64,000 nucleotides of DNA from an uncultured Saprospiraceae bacterium (GCA_937981555.1 CALJOK010000029.1:111929-175928); one strand, 5' to 3'. Shown: positions 1 to 9,096, counted from the first letter of the stretch. Program-made: numbers and translations. Notes: a model not told the origin generated them from the sequence alone.

Positions 1-223
1 TTTCTACTTCCAGAATCAATTGATGTTCTGGAACGTTGCTTTCATTAACAACTTCTGATAAGATTTTAGTGGTTTTAATTTTTAAATCTTCGTTAGGAAG
101 ATTTGTTGGATTTGTTGGTGTGGTGATTTCTTGAAAACCATCTAGATTTTCTTTTTTACATGAATATAGGGCTAGGACAAAAAGTAGTGTTAGTTGCATA
201 AATTTAGTTTTATTGCAACTCAT
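1..223 (-). CDS. Lipoprotein of unknown function, N-terminal part only
   Basis: The gene runs off the left edge of the window, so only the first 74 or so residues are visible. The N-terminus has lysines followed by a hydrophobic stretch (LTLLFVLAL) and a lipobox ending in Cys-22 (ALYSC), followed by lysines. This is a signal peptidase II lipoprotein signal. I chose the ATG at 223 over the internal ATG at 199 because only the longer form has a positively charged n-region. The mature part begins with a Thr/Pro/Asn-rich linker. No domain can be recognised in the visible portion. It lies 109 bp downstream of the propeller-like lipoprotein gene and may be co-transcribed with it. Confidence 0.7.
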   Translation of the reverse strand, partial: MSCNKTKFMQLTLLFVLALYSCKKENLDGFQEITTPTNPTNLPNEDLKIKTTKILSEVVNESNVPEHQLILEVE

Positions 224-332
224 AAGATTTTAAATTTTGGTTAAATGGTTAATTTTCTGGTTAAAAAATATTGTTATTGAATTTTACAATATTCAAATAG
301 TTTGCCAAAACAAGAAGAAGACTTTTATATTT

Positions 333-1247
333 TTAATTTAAAAATGGTTCCACGTTCAGCGTATAAATGAATTGAGGTAGACCTCCCGATTCAGATTCAT
401 GTGAAAAATAAATGTCTTTATTTTTTCCAAAACAGATTGATTCCATTTGAGTTTTTATATCAATATCTAACTTCTTTGTTTTTCCATCAAAGATATTATC
501 ACTCTGGAAATCGTACAAAAGCCAGATGAAAGGATCAAAATTTTCTACTTGATTTATTTCTTCCTTATGATATCCTAACAATGCAATTACATTTTTATCT
601 TCACTAATTGTTGCGCCTGTAATTAATCCATCTGACTCATATTCTTGAATTAAATTAGCCGTATAATTTCCTGCATTTTTTGGAAGGGAATACCATTTCG
701 TTTTTTGATCTAAATGATTTTTAGAAAAAAGGAATAGCTCATTTTCAAAACTAATGATTGCCTCACAATCAAAATTATGATCTGTAGTTGATGAAAAATC
801 CTCTTGGTCAGGATACTCAAATTCAATGATTTCAGCAGCGACAGAATCAAGTGTCTCTAATTCAATTTTTGAAATCTTATTAATTTTTAGATCAGTTCGT
901 TGACCTAAATTATTTCCTGAATCAGCAACGTAAATATAATCTTGATCCTCGGTTATATCTTCCCAGTCAAAATTATTAGTATTATAAATTTTGATGCTCC
1001 TATTAATTTTCTTGTCCACTAAATTTACTTCGTGAATCCATGCCCCTTGTCCTCCATCATTATGAGCAAAAAGGCTAGTATCATTTCGGAAAATCATCCC
1101 AGAAATTTCATATAAAGTAGCAGGGATTTCAACTAATTGTTGTGGCGCAATTTCAGTAACAGAAGGAAGTGTCTTATCATTTTTGCAAGACGAAAAAATG
1201 ATAAATAGGAAAATGAAAAAGATTGTTTTTTTTGAAATGAAATTCAA
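333..1247 (-). CDS. Beta-propeller-like lipoprotein (SdiA-regulated/phytase-like type)
   Basis: This 304-residue protein has a lipoprotein signal with Cys-21 (IIFSSC), so it is probably anchored to the outer membrane. The mature sequence carries motifs seen in beta-propeller proteins of Bacteroidota: an EISG segment, a HNDGG loop, FDWEDI, and YVADSGNN near residues 95-115, then ESICFG near the C-terminus. No catalytic residues can be assigned. The start codon is TTG: no ATG lies in frame upstream before a stop, and the next ATG would remove the signal peptide. The gene starts 29 bp after the CotH stop codon, suggesting one transcript. A related propeller type (48690-49667) occurs elsewhere in the window. 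Substrate and role are unknown. Confidence 0.7.
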   Translation of the reverse strand: MNFISKKTIFFIFLFIIFSSCKNDKTLPSVTEIAPQQLVEIPATLYEISGMIFRNDTSLFAHNDGGQGAWIHEVNLVDKKINRSIKIYNTNNFDWEDITEDQDYIYVADSGNNLGQRTDLKINKISKIELETLDSVAAEIIEFEYPDQEDFSSTTDHNFDCEAIISFENELFLFSKNHLDQKTKWYSLPKNAGNYTANLIQEYESDGLITGATISEDKNVIALLGYHKEEINQVENFDPFIWLLYDFQSDNIFDGKTKKLDIDIKTQMESICFGKNKDIYFSHESESGGLPQFIYTLNVEPFLN

Positions 1248-1276
1248 CGAAAATGATTTTAAAAAATTAGAATAAT

Positions 1277-3721
1277 TTAATGCATTAATTTTATAGATTG
1301 GATATGATCTTCCGTTTGTAAAGATATAATATAAATTCCTGTATTTAAATCTCTGATTATCAAATCAGTAGACTGAGTCCCTGCATTTTTTATTTGCTTT
1401 GGAAAAGATTGGATCAGTCTTCCCAAACTATCATAAATATGTATTTCTACAGTTGATATTTTTTCCAAAGTAAACTCCAGTTTAATATTGTTTTGAAATG
1501 GATTAGGAGTAGCGGATAAATTTAAACCTGCAAAATCCGCTTCAAAGTAGGCAGTAATTTCATCATCTTTTTCAAAATTATAACTTATCGTTTCGCTCGG
1601 ATTCTGATCTAAAATGGTATGAATAGATTCCCAGTTTTTAAATGTAAAACCATTGTTAGGAATGACAGTTAAAGTTACAGGAGCACCATTGTAATAGTAT
1701 CCTTTCCAAGGTAAATCTTCAGGAGTGATGGTATTGATTTTAACCAATCCAGCACCTTCAGGATAAGTATTTAATTGCAGTTCAACTTCGTTTTCTAACT
1801 CAAAATATTGACGAATGAATTCTCGCTTATACTTAGGACGTTCTTCAATAAAAGTAAACAATCCTGGGATCCGTTCCTCTTGCCAGACATCATATCCTGG
1901 CCAAGTCCATTGATTAAAGTGTCGCTTCATTTCTTCATCAATTTCGGCAATTGTATTTTCTGTTTCTCTCGCAAAATCTTCTGGGGTAAAGATAGTATTC
2001 ATCAGATCTGCATATCGATTGATGAAATAGTTGCGATAGTTTTTATTTTCAAAATACGCTTTAACAATATTGATAAATTTATTGCTATCGGCATTTTCTA
2101 GTCGCCAATTAAAGTTATCATAATGTGCTACTGTCCAGCCATATCTTCCCATGCCAACATCCATGTCAAAAAGAATATATCGCCACTTACCACCTTCTTT
2201 TTTGGGTTGCCAATATTTGATATTATTGTTGGGGAAATCAGTATTGTTCACATAAGTTTGGACAATAAAATAATCGGCTAAATTATTTAAGTCAAAATAC
2301 TTTTCAGCAATTTCAAAATTAGATTGGATACTTAAATCATTATTGACTAAAAAATCATAGTTAGCTAAATACTCATCCTTCGAGCCTTCGATAACCACTA
2401 AATCTTCTTCCAATAAATCAATACTATCTTTTTCCATTCCATAGTTTTCCTTAAGATAGTATTGATCAACTTTTTCTCTCAAATTCATCACGCCCCAATA
2501 AGCTCCATTGATATAAAGTACGACAGGTTGATGAGCCAAAGCATCTAGATCTAAATTTTCATTGATAAAATATCGATGCAAATAAGCATCTCGAAAGTGT
2601 GTATAATTAAAATCGCCACTTGCATTTCTTACGATCAATCTTCTGAAATTATTGATGTCTTTATTTTCAAAAAAAGAATAGTTCATTCCCTCTGATTCAA
2701 AGTTTTTATCAGTCAAGAGCCGCAATGCTTTTGCTGGTTTACTTCTAGCGGCTTTCCCCCCATGAATTTTTGTACCAACATCAAATTTGGCTACTAATTC
2801 TTGGTTTTTAAAATATTCCATGTGTACAGGAATTTCGATGTCCTTCCAGAAATTAGCTCCGAAATGAGGATAAACAGGATCACCATTTGGCCCTAAAATA
2901 AAGATGCCATTTTCCCATTTCCAAAAATTATCTGGCTCACTTGTCAATGTTAAAATTGGTAACGTGTGCATAGTGTTACAAAAAAATGTTTGAGTGGTTG
3001 CCAAAGAAGGAGAGAGGCCATTCGAAAAAGTTACTGCTCGAATTGAAGTAGTTGTATCTATTTGAAAAGGAGATAAATACAGTTCTGAATTTTCATCAGG
3101 AATACTTCCATCTCGTGTAAATCTAATCATACAATCAGGTTCTTCGCAAGTCAATTCTATCGTCGAATTAATTGCGTTAAAGTATTGTTGACTCTGAAAA
3201 TCAGGAGGTTTCGCAAACTCGTAGTTGGAATTATTATCATTGGAGAATTCAGGAGTTGGTGTTTCAAAAAATAGAAAATCACCATTTCCATCGGGCAATC
3301 TTCCAAAGGAATGATCTTCTGTCAAAGAAGGAATTTCAACTCGATCAATTTCGATTCCAGTTGCGTCAGAAAGAATTACGATCTCTCCATCGTTCGATAA
3401 TTTAAAATTAGTGTGACAATAAATTTGAATTAAATCATTGTCAGATGCGAAAACTAAAAGGTAAGATTGAGCAGGAATTATTTTGTTAGGGAAAACCCAT
3501 TTTTGAGGATTGTCTTCTTTGTCAGACAAAAAATACCCATCTAGATTTATATCCGTAATTGTATTGTTATATAATTCTATCCAGTCAGAAGTTTCTCCAA
3601 ATTCATCATCAATTATCGAAGTGTTTTTAGAGCATACTTCGTTAATGACTAACTGAGCATTAGTTGAGATAGCCAAAAATAGAAATAGAATATGTAATGA
3701 TATTTTTCCAAATGTTTTCAT
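1277..3721 (-). CDS. CotH-kinase family protein with lamin-tail domain and T9SS sorting signal
   Basis: This is an 814-residue secreted protein. A Sec signal ending in TNAQ is followed by a lamin-tail domain (about 23-135, motif DWIELYN), a chitobiase/hexosaminidase C-terminal-like beta domain (about 170-240, RFTRDGS), and a CotH-like kinase domain (about 290-620) with the motifs YWGVMNLREKVDQYY and WRYILFDMDVGMG. A glycine-rich beta module follows, then a type-A T9SS C-terminal sorting domain (about 735-814, ATPNPF ... GIYIISL). CotH proteins phosphorylate spore-coat proteins in Bacillus; the target in Bacteroidota is unknown. The export route (Sec, then T9SS to the surface) is inferred from the two signals. 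A second gene with the same architecture, broken by a frameshift, lies at 56965-59528. Confidence 0.88.
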   Translation of the reverse strand: MKTFGKISLHILFLFLAISTNAQLVINEVCSKNTSIIDDEFGETSDWIELYNNTITDINLDGYFLSDKEDNPQKWVFPNKIIPAQSYLLVFASDNDLIQIYCHTNFKLSNDGEIVILSDATGIEIDRVEIPSLTEDHSFGRLPDGNGDFLFFETPTPEFSNDNNSNYEFAKPPDFQSQQYFNAINSTIELTCEEPDCMIRFTRDGSIPDENSELYLSPFQIDTTTSIRAVTFSNGLSPSLATTQTFFCNTMHTLPILTLTSEPDNFWKWENGIFILGPNGDPVYPHFGANFWKDIEIPVHMEYFKNQELVAKFDVGTKIHGGKAARSKPAKALRLLTDKNFESEGMNYSFFENKDINNFRRLIVRNASGDFNYTHFRDAYLHRYFINENLDLDALAHQPVVLYINGAYWGVMNLREKVDQYYLKENYGMEKDSIDLLEEDLVVIEGSKDEYLANYDFLVNNDLSIQSNFEIAEKYFDLNNLADYFIVQTYVNNTDFPNNNIKYWQPKKEGGKWRYILFDMDVGMGRYGWTVAHYDNFNWRLENADSNKFINIVKAYFENKNYRNYFINRYADLMNTIFTPEDFARETENTIAEIDEEMKRHFNQWTWPGYDVWQEERIPGLFTFIEERPKYKREFIRQYFELENEVELQLNTYPEGAGLVKINTITPEDLPWKGYYYNGAPVTLTVIPNNGFTFKNWESIHTILDQNPSETISYNFEKDDEITAYFEADFAGLNLSATPNPFQNNIKLEFTLEKISTVEIHIYDSLGRLIQSFPKQIKNAGTQSTDLIIRDLNTGIYIISLQTEDHIQSIKLMH

Positions 3722-3793
3722 CCTGTACCTTTAATATTTAAGTACAAGGTAAATATTTTGGAAGTAGAAAGATGTTAGCTACGAAACAAAAGT

Positions 3794-4675
3794 CTAATCT
3801 TCTGCCTTAAATCCATGTAAATTTTGCTGAACAAAATCCTTAGGAAATTTCTCCATTCCAGGAAATCCTAATTTAATCGTTCCGCTATCTTCAGGCACAT
3901 AACTTGTCCCAAAAATATAGTCCCAAACACTTAATGAAATTCCGAAGTTTACTCCTTGACGGCGATCTTCTGGCAAGTCGTAAGAGTGATGCCAAAGGTG
4001 CATAACTGGATTGTTGAAAATATATTTTAATGGTCCGTAGGTCAACTTAATATTCGCATGATTTAAGTGTCCGATAGCGATGGAAAGATAATAAACGATG
4101 AAGGCACTTGCTGGTTCAAAGCCAAAAAAGAGCATGACCACAATATATTTCATGGGAGTATAAAACACGTTTTCCATCCAATGATATCGAAGATGTGCAG
4201 CGAATCCCATCTCTTCGACGGAGTGATGAACTTTGTGAAAGCGCCATAAAAATTCATACTTATGTAGCTGAACATGAGTAAACCATTGGATAAAATCCGT
4301 TACCACAAAAAAGACCAATAACTGAATCCATAGTGCAGATTCACTCATATTGAAGATGGCAAAATCTTTAAATTCGCCACCCAGAACGTTCAAAAAAAAT
4401 TGGGAAGTTACATTTGAAAAAGCCATAAAAATGATCAATTTGAAAATGTAAAAATTGAAAAACATATAAAATGTATCCAACCAAAAATCTTTTCGAAATA
4501 CCGATTGATTTTTTCTCCATGGAAAAAGTACTTCCAATGCCCAAACAAAAAGCGACAAAGCAATCAACCAATAAAAATAATTGACATACCATGGTGAAAC
4601 TTGAAAAGTAATTTCTCTCCACATGTAGCCTCCAAAATCTTTGTAGGATTGAACGAATAAATCTAGGTAACTCAT
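3794..4675 (-). CDS. Sterol desaturase / fatty acid hydroxylase family membrane protein
   Basis: This 293-residue integral membrane protein has about four hydrophobic segments. The diiron histidine motifs of the family are present: HVQLHKYEFLWRFHKVHHS around residues 134-152, and HLNHAN with HLWHHS in the C-terminal third. These histidines bind two irons in C-5 sterol desaturases and fatty acid hydroxylases, which use O2 to hydroxylate or desaturate a lipid. The actual lipid substrate cannot be read from the sequence. Bacteroidota members usually act on fatty acids, sphingolipids or carotenoids rather than sterols (family knowledge). It sits 72 bp upstream of the CotH gene and downstream of a terminator. 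Confidence 0.85.
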   Translation of the reverse strand: MSYLDLFVQSYKDFGGYMWREITFQVSPWYVNYFYWLIALSLFVWALEVLFPWRKNQSVFRKDFWLDTFYMFFNFYIFKLIIFMAFSNVTSQFFLNVLGGEFKDFAIFNMSESALWIQLLVFFVVTDFIQWFTHVQLHKYEFLWRFHKVHHSVEEMGFAAHLRYHWMENVFYTPMKYIVVMLFFGFEPASAFIVYYLSIAIGHLNHANIKLTYGPLKYIFNNPVMHLWHHSYDLPEDRRQGVNFGISLSVWDYIFGTSYVPEDSGTIKLGFPGMEKFPKDFVQQNLHGFKAED

Positions 4676-4785
4676 GTTTTATTTTTTTTGTAAAAGTAGT
4701 TGATTTTTTGGAGACGGAAAGTGATGAAAATCACATTTATTTAAACAGTAAAAAACTAAAAAGGTTGGAGTTTAAAACGACTTCA

Positions 4786-4824
4786 TAAAAAAAGCCTTGC
4801 AGACTATTATTCTACAAGGCTTTT
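4786..4824 (-). terminator. Rho-independent terminator after the gldN-like gene
   Basis: A 12-bp stem with one mismatch (4792-4803 with 4811-4822, core GCCTTG/CAAGGC) is followed on the minus strand by a run of seven or more T. It lies 33 bp past the gldN-like stop codon. Confidence 0.8.
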
Positions 4825-4856
4825 GTTCAAAGACGGATTTGGAAATTCATCTTAGG

Positions 4857-5918
4857 TTATTGCGCACTCATAATATAATAAAGTGCTCGTCGATATTTTA
4901 AATTTCCTTTTTCATCTTTGACATCTTTCAATGGCCCTATTGAAATAACTTTACTCGCCAAGGTATTGGTTGATTTGTCAAAATACCAATGCTGCAAAAC
5001 TCTCATAAAATCAAAATCTTTAAAATTTAATTTTGAGTTTTTAACAATGGAAATTTCTTGCTGATATGTTTCAGGATCATAGGTAATGAGTGTGTCGATG
5101 GTAGCTGATAATAATTTATTGACTTCCTCTTTATCAATTGGTTCCGCGCAGTAGGGATACCAACCGTCATTTTCCAATGCTCTAATATTTCCTTTTTTAG
5201 GATCTTTGTAGACGAGATTTTTTAAGGTTTTATTTGTTCGGCCTTTTACTCTTTTGACCTTGTCAAATGAAAGGGTCGAAAGCGTTTCTTTTGCCCAGAT
5301 GACTCCTCGATCATTATAGTCATAATCTTTTTTGGTGTCTTGAATCATCTCTACCCAAAACAAAGTTTTGCGAGTGGTAGAACCATCCTCTCGTTCATCA
5401 ATTAGAATTGGAGCGATTGCTCTGACGGTCGAACCAAGGCTTTCTTTTTCATTATCATAGTACCACCATTGCCGAACTTTAAAAGCTTTGATTTGAAATT
5501 TTGGATCAGTTTGCACCACGACATAAGATTCCTCTTTGGTGATTGGATCAATCACGGTAGCGGTGTCATTAGAAACTGTTCCAATGGCATTTTGAATCTG
5601 AGAATTTGTCATGGGTTTTCCTTTTAGGGAAAAAACTTTTCGACGATTTTCTAAAATTTCATTGACGATAAAATTGGTAAAGTAAGTTTCTGTTCCAAAT
5701 TCACAAGTCGCAAATGGATCGAGTTTGATCGTCCGAGTTTCCTCTTGCATTTTGATGGTCGGTTCAAAATTGAGTCGATCATAATTTTCCAAATAATAAG
5801 TGAATTCTGTTTCGCCTACCCAACTAATTGCCTTGTTTTTATGGTAAAAAGGTTTTTGGGAATATATTGTTATAAAACTGGAAAATAGAAAAGTGAAAAG
5901 CAGCAGGAATTTTTTCAT
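4857..5918 (-). CDS. gldN: Gliding motility / T9SS component GldN (PorN-like), orphan copy
   Basis: This 353-residue protein has a Sec signal (ending IYSQ). The periplasmic part matches GldN/PorN by its long central segment, including FKVRQWWYYD, IAPILID and TLFWVEM, and a second FMRVLQHWYFDK-type repeat near the C-terminus. In the T9SS, GldN forms the periplasmic ring with lipoprotein GldK under the outer membrane and works with the GldL/GldM motor. Here gldK, gldL and gldM are not adjacent: the neighbours are a GH36 galactosidase and a lipid desaturase, so this is an isolated copy. It may be a paralogue used by a subset of cargos, or the only copy if the cluster has been split; the window cannot decide. 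The gene ends in a good terminator. Confidence 0.8.
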   Translation of the reverse strand: MKKFLLLFTFLFSSFITIYSQKPFYHKNKAISWVGETEFTYYLENYDRLNFEPTIKMQEETRTIKLDPFATCEFGTETYFTNFIVNEILENRRKVFSLKGKPMTNSQIQNAIGTVSNDTATVIDPITKEESYVVVQTDPKFQIKAFKVRQWWYYDNEKESLGSTVRAIAPILIDEREDGSTTRKTLFWVEMIQDTKKDYDYNDRGVIWAKETLSTLSFDKVKRVKGRTNKTLKNLVYKDPKKGNIRALENDGWYPYCAEPIDKEEVNKLLSATIDTLITYDPETYQQEISIVKNSKLNFKDFDFMRVLQHWYFDKSTNTLASKVISIGPLKDVKDEKGNLKYRRALYYIMSAQ

Positions 5919-5930
5919 ATTTAATTTTTT

Positions 5931-5993
5931 ACGTACTTCGAAGCTCCTGCTTCGAAACTACTTATTCTCCGAAGCAGGAGCTTAGGAGTACGT
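5931..5993. repeat. 63-bp inverted repeat in the galactosidase-gldN gap
   Basis: The two 25-base arms (5931-5955 and 5969-5993) match at 22 positions and contain the core GCTCCTGCTTCG. The right arm ends on the first base of the galactosidase stop codon. It has no T-run, so it does not look like a simple terminator. Confidence 0.8.
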
Positions 5994-7708
5994 TACGATT
6001 TCAAAATTATTGACTCAAATGGATCTAACTCAATCTGTTGTTTTTTAACCAAAAAGGAAGTCTTTTTATTGCTCAAATTACAAGCTGCCACAAATCGTTT
6101 TCCACCTTGATTAAAAGAAATCAGATACTTATCATTCGTCAAATTTTGTACCTCTTTTACTTCACTATTTTGGAGATGATAAATTAATTCAAATTCACTC
6201 CATTGTTCGGTAGAGTATTCGCCTGTGAAATCAGAAGTGAAAATTAAGTTTCCACATAAAGTATTGATTATCAGTAAAGTATACTGTTGATTTGGAGTTA
6301 ATTTGTTGTTTTCTTTTCTTAAAATAAAAACATCAGGATCATTGTGAAAAACTCGATTATTTAGCTGCCATCGACCTAATGTGGAACGCAAAGATAGCAA
6401 GGTAGAAACTCGTTCTCGATTGCCATTGAAGCGCTGCCAGTTGTCTTCCCATTGCAAATGTACATCTGCTCCAATGCGGCAAAAATCTACTTTTCCAAAA
6501 GCACTTCCTAAAGGAACTCCACAACCTAAAATCATTTTATTACCAGCTTGGATTTTTAAAAAATCCATGGCATCGTGCATGATTTGCCCACGTGTTTTAT
6601 TTTTTGTTGGAAAAATACAAACCGCATAAAGGAAGTCTAATTTGAGAAAATCGAAACCCCATTTTTTAGTAAAAGTACCGATGACTTGGATCAAATAATC
6701 TTGCACTTCTTTTTGATAAAAATCTAAAACATAGAAACTTCCACCCCATAAATTGATGTTGCCAGCGACAAATGGTTTTCCACTTTTATCTTTGACTAAC
6801 CAATGTTTTTTTTGTTTAAAAATTTCAGATTTTGCATCACAAATAAATGGCGCCAACCAAATTCCAGCTTTGTAATTAGCTTGTTTTATTTTTTGAGCGA
6901 CATGTGCCATACCATTTGGAAAAGACGATTTAATGCTCAACCAATCGCCGACTTGAGTTTGATAACCATCATCAATTTGAATGTAATCAAGAGGAGTGTT
7001 TTTCTCAGAAAATGCATTTAGATTTTTTAAAATAATCTCTTCTGAAATATCCGTGTAGTAGTTATACCAACTTGTCCAACCGGTACTCGGCTGTGCTCGA
7101 AGTGGAGGCAAATCCATTTCGTTTTTCCATTGATCAAAAAGAGAATGCTCTTTTCCTTGACCAACAAATATATCCAGAATAGGGAAGGAGTGACTCAATT
7201 CTAAATCGTTACAATCTTTTTCCACGATGATTTGCTGAGCAGCCACATCATGAATAAAATAAGTGAAAGCAGCATTCTCTTTGAGTGATCCTAAGAATGT
7301 GAAATTATTGTTATTTTTAATGTAAGTGTAACTCCAAGAATGGAATTTATTTTTACCTCTTGGAATTTCTTTGATGTGTTCGTCACCAAAGTATTGACGA
7401 TTTTTTGCCCAAAATTTAAGTGATGGAATTTTTTCTCCTAATTGATATTCGCGACTTTCTGACCAAGATTGATACCCATTGCAAAAAATACGAGGGTCTT
7501 CGCTCGACAAGAAAGCGTGATTAAAGACCAAGGATAATTTTTTGATTTGAATGGATTGCTTAGGATGGATTGCGAGGTGGTAAGTTTGATAACTCCCTTT
7601 GTCTACTTGCTTGAAATCAACGTACAACTCATCGAAAAAAGTCATTTTGTTGAAAGGGAATTCTACCGTTTGGTCGTCGTATTGAAGTATGGCTTTTGCG
7701 AATTGCAT
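5993..7708 (-). CDS. GH36 alpha-galactosidase (melibiase), cytoplasmic
   Basis: This 571-residue enzyme belongs to glycoside hydrolase clan GH-D, family 36, which releases terminal alpha-linked galactose with retention of configuration. The N-terminal beta-sandwich (about 1-200, CNGYQSWSES) leads into a TIM barrel with GWTSWYNYY (210-218), IQIDDGYQ (243-250), GIWLAPF (282-288) and FLKLDFLY (354-361). Asp-358 is the expected nucleophile, and Asp-415 in CRIGADV is the expected acid/base. There is no signal peptide, so it should act on imported oligosaccharides. It is shorter than the roughly 700-residue bacterial enzymes such as AgaA/RafA and closer to compact GH36 members. No sugar transporter or other glycosidase is adjacent. 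Raffinose-type or galactolipid-derived substrates are possible. Confidence 0.87.
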   Translation of the reverse strand: MQFAKAILQYDDQTVEFPFNKMTFFDELYVDFKQVDKGSYQTYHLAIHPKQSIQIKKLSLVFNHAFLSSEDPRIFCNGYQSWSESREYQLGEKIPSLKFWAKNRQYFGDEHIKEIPRGKNKFHSWSYTYIKNNNNFTFLGSLKENAAFTYFIHDVAAQQIIVEKDCNDLELSHSFPILDIFVGQGKEHSLFDQWKNEMDLPPLRAQPSTGWTSWYNYYTDISEEIILKNLNAFSEKNTPLDYIQIDDGYQTQVGDWLSIKSSFPNGMAHVAQKIKQANYKAGIWLAPFICDAKSEIFKQKKHWLVKDKSGKPFVAGNINLWGGSFYVLDFYQKEVQDYLIQVIGTFTKKWGFDFLKLDFLYAVCIFPTKNKTRGQIMHDAMDFLKIQAGNKMILGCGVPLGSAFGKVDFCRIGADVHLQWEDNWQRFNGNRERVSTLLSLRSTLGRWQLNNRVFHNDPDVFILRKENNKLTPNQQYTLLIINTLCGNLIFTSDFTGEYSTEQWSEFELIYHLQNSEVKEVQNLTNDKYLISFNQGGKRFVAACNLSNKKTSFLVKKQQIELDPFESIILKS

Positions 7709-7714
7709 GATGTT

Positions 7715-7796
7715 TAGTTGATCGGTGAATTAGTTGATCAAGGGATTAAGTAATCGGTGTCCTAATGAACTAATTCACCAATCATCTAGTCAACTA
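7715..7796. repeat. 82-bp inverted repeat overlapping the DUF922-like 3' end
   Basis: The arms 7715-7748 and 7763-7796 are imperfectly complementary around the core GGTGAATTAGTT / AACTAATTCACC. The right arm supplies the last three codons and stop of the DUF922-like gene, so the repeat has been co-opted as coding sequence. It resembles the repeat at 8411-8494 (shared ATGATTGGT). Confidence 0.75.
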
Positions 7797-8370
7797 CATT
7801 TAAACTAGCTGCAATTTTATCATATTTTTTCAAACGTAATAACTCTTTGGTAATAAATTTATTCCATTTGATTTGAGACTCTTTCTTTTGAGAGTGGTGA
7901 GTTTCCTCATCGTAGCGTTCTTGTTCTTTGGTATATTGCTCAAAGTTCTCATTGAACATTTGCCCTACCTCCTTGCTAAAAGAATCATATTTGTATGATT
8001 TTTTAGCTTCTAACTTTTTGATTAATTTTCTTCGGTACACTTCGCAAAGGTCAAAATGTTTTCTTTCATGAGAAAGGAGATGATCTGTTTTTTCTCCAGG
8101 TTTTACCCAACTCTTATTTTTTTCAAAATATCCAAAAACACCTATATCGACTTTTCCATCTTTTTGACCAATCACTTCTAGCGAAATTCCTAGCATAGTA
8201 TAGGCATCTAACGAGCTTGTTTTTTTTGCTCGACCATTAAAATCAGTCCAGTCCAATTGATAGTTTTTTTCCCAAGCAATTCGTTCGGAATTGTTGGTTT
8301 CTAATGGTAAACTTTCTGAGGAAGAAAAAAGAAGAATAGAAATGGTAATAAAATATTTGAAATATAGCAT
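7786..8370 (-). CDS. DUF922-like putative zinc-dependent protease, secreted
   Basis: A 194-residue protein from the ATG at 8370. The in-frame start 36 bases further up would add a non-signal-like extension, whereas MLYFKYFITISILLF from 8370 makes a normal signal peptide. The DUF922 hallmarks are WTDFNGR near the mature N-terminus, SHERKHFDLCEVYRRKL (an HExxH-like HERKH with a downstream helix) and a YDEETHHSQKKES motif. DUF922 proteins are predicted metalloproteases of unknown target. The first His/Glu pair and the HH of the third motif are candidate zinc ligands. The gene is flanked on both sides by related intergenic palindromes and its last codons fall inside one of them. No functional link to neighbours is evident. 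Confidence 0.78.
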   Translation of the reverse strand: MLYFKYFITISILLFSSSESLPLETNNSERIAWEKNYQLDWTDFNGRAKKTSSLDAYTMLGISLEVIGQKDGKVDIGVFGYFEKNKSWVKPGEKTDHLLSHERKHFDLCEVYRRKLIKKLEAKKSYKYDSFSKEVGQMFNENFEQYTKEQERYDEETHHSQKKESQIKWNKFITKELLRLKKYDKIAASLNVVD

Positions 8371-8410
8371 GTTTAGTATTTCTTGTAACTTAAAATTAAT
8401 AATCAAAGAT

Positions 8411-8494
8411 AATCAGTTAATGAGTAGAAAAAGAAATTAGGTAATCAGATGATTGGTTTACTGACTACCTAATTTTTTAAGGGATTGATTAACT
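8411..8494. repeat. 84-bp inverted repeat between tsaC and the DUF922-like gene
   Basis: The arms 8411-8448 and 8461-8494 pair with a few mismatches and one gap (core AAATTAGGTAaTCAG / CTGAcTACCTAATTT, lower-case positions mismatched). The repeat ends 6 bp before the tsaC stop codon at 8500. Confidence 0.75.
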
Positions 8495-8499
8495 AAGCA

Positions 8500-9096
8500 T
8501 CATTCCCTTAAGAAAATCAATTCTTCCTTCTCTGAAAATTTAGCAATCACGGAAGGTTGACTCAATTTCTTTTCTCCTTGTTTCCATTTTACTACATAAT
8601 CCACACCAGTAATCACATCAGAACTAATTCCTCCAAAATTCGCAGGAAATGGTTTGTCGCTAATGTTAGCAGAAGAAGCGATCAAAGGTTTTCCAAATTG
8701 TCCAATTAACTCTTTGCAAAAAGAATCTTGCACTACTCTAATCGCCACACTACCACTCTTATCATGAGAAATTGGAGGTAGATTTTTAGCACGATCATAA
8801 ATCATCGTGAGTGGTTGCAGATGGTGCATTAGTAAAGTTTCTATTCTAGGATGAACGTGCTCGACATAATTTTTGAGCATTTCGATGGAGTTGACTAGGA
8901 GGACAAAAGGTTTGTCGTAAGGTCTTCTTTTAAGGTCAAAAATTCGTTGGACAGCATCCCCATTAGTAGCGTCGCAACCAATTCCCCAAATAGTGTCAGT
9001 TGGATAAAGGATCAATCCACTATTTTCTAAAGTTGTTGTAATAGTTTCGAGATTGTCTTTTCCAAACATTAATTGTTGTAGGTCAGTTTGCATCAT
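8500..9096 (-). CDS. tsaC: Threonylcarbamoyl-AMP synthase (Sua5/YrdC family)
   Basis: A 198-residue protein that makes L-threonylcarbamoyl-AMP from threonine, bicarbonate and ATP, the first step of the universal t6A37 modification of ANN-decoding tRNAs. The YrdC fold is clear: ILYPTDTIWGIGCDA (30-44), KRRPYDKPFVLLV with the KxR anion-binding residues, SGSVAIRV, and IASSANISDKPFP carrying the SxN motif. It is the short TsaC form without the C-terminal Sua5 domain. Two ATG codons are adjacent at the start (9096 and 9093), and either could be used. It is transcribed away from the PKD-protein pair across a 517-bp gap. Confidence 0.92.
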   Translation of the reverse strand: MMQTDLQQLMFGKDNLETITTTLENSGLILYPTDTIWGIGCDATNGDAVQRIFDLKRRPYDKPFVLLVNSIEMLKNYVEHVHPRIETLLMHHLQPLTMIYDRAKNLPPISHDKSGSVAIRVVQDSFCKELIGQFGKPLIASSANISDKPFPANFGGISSDVITGVDYVVKWKQGEKKLSQPSVIAKFSEKEELIFLRE

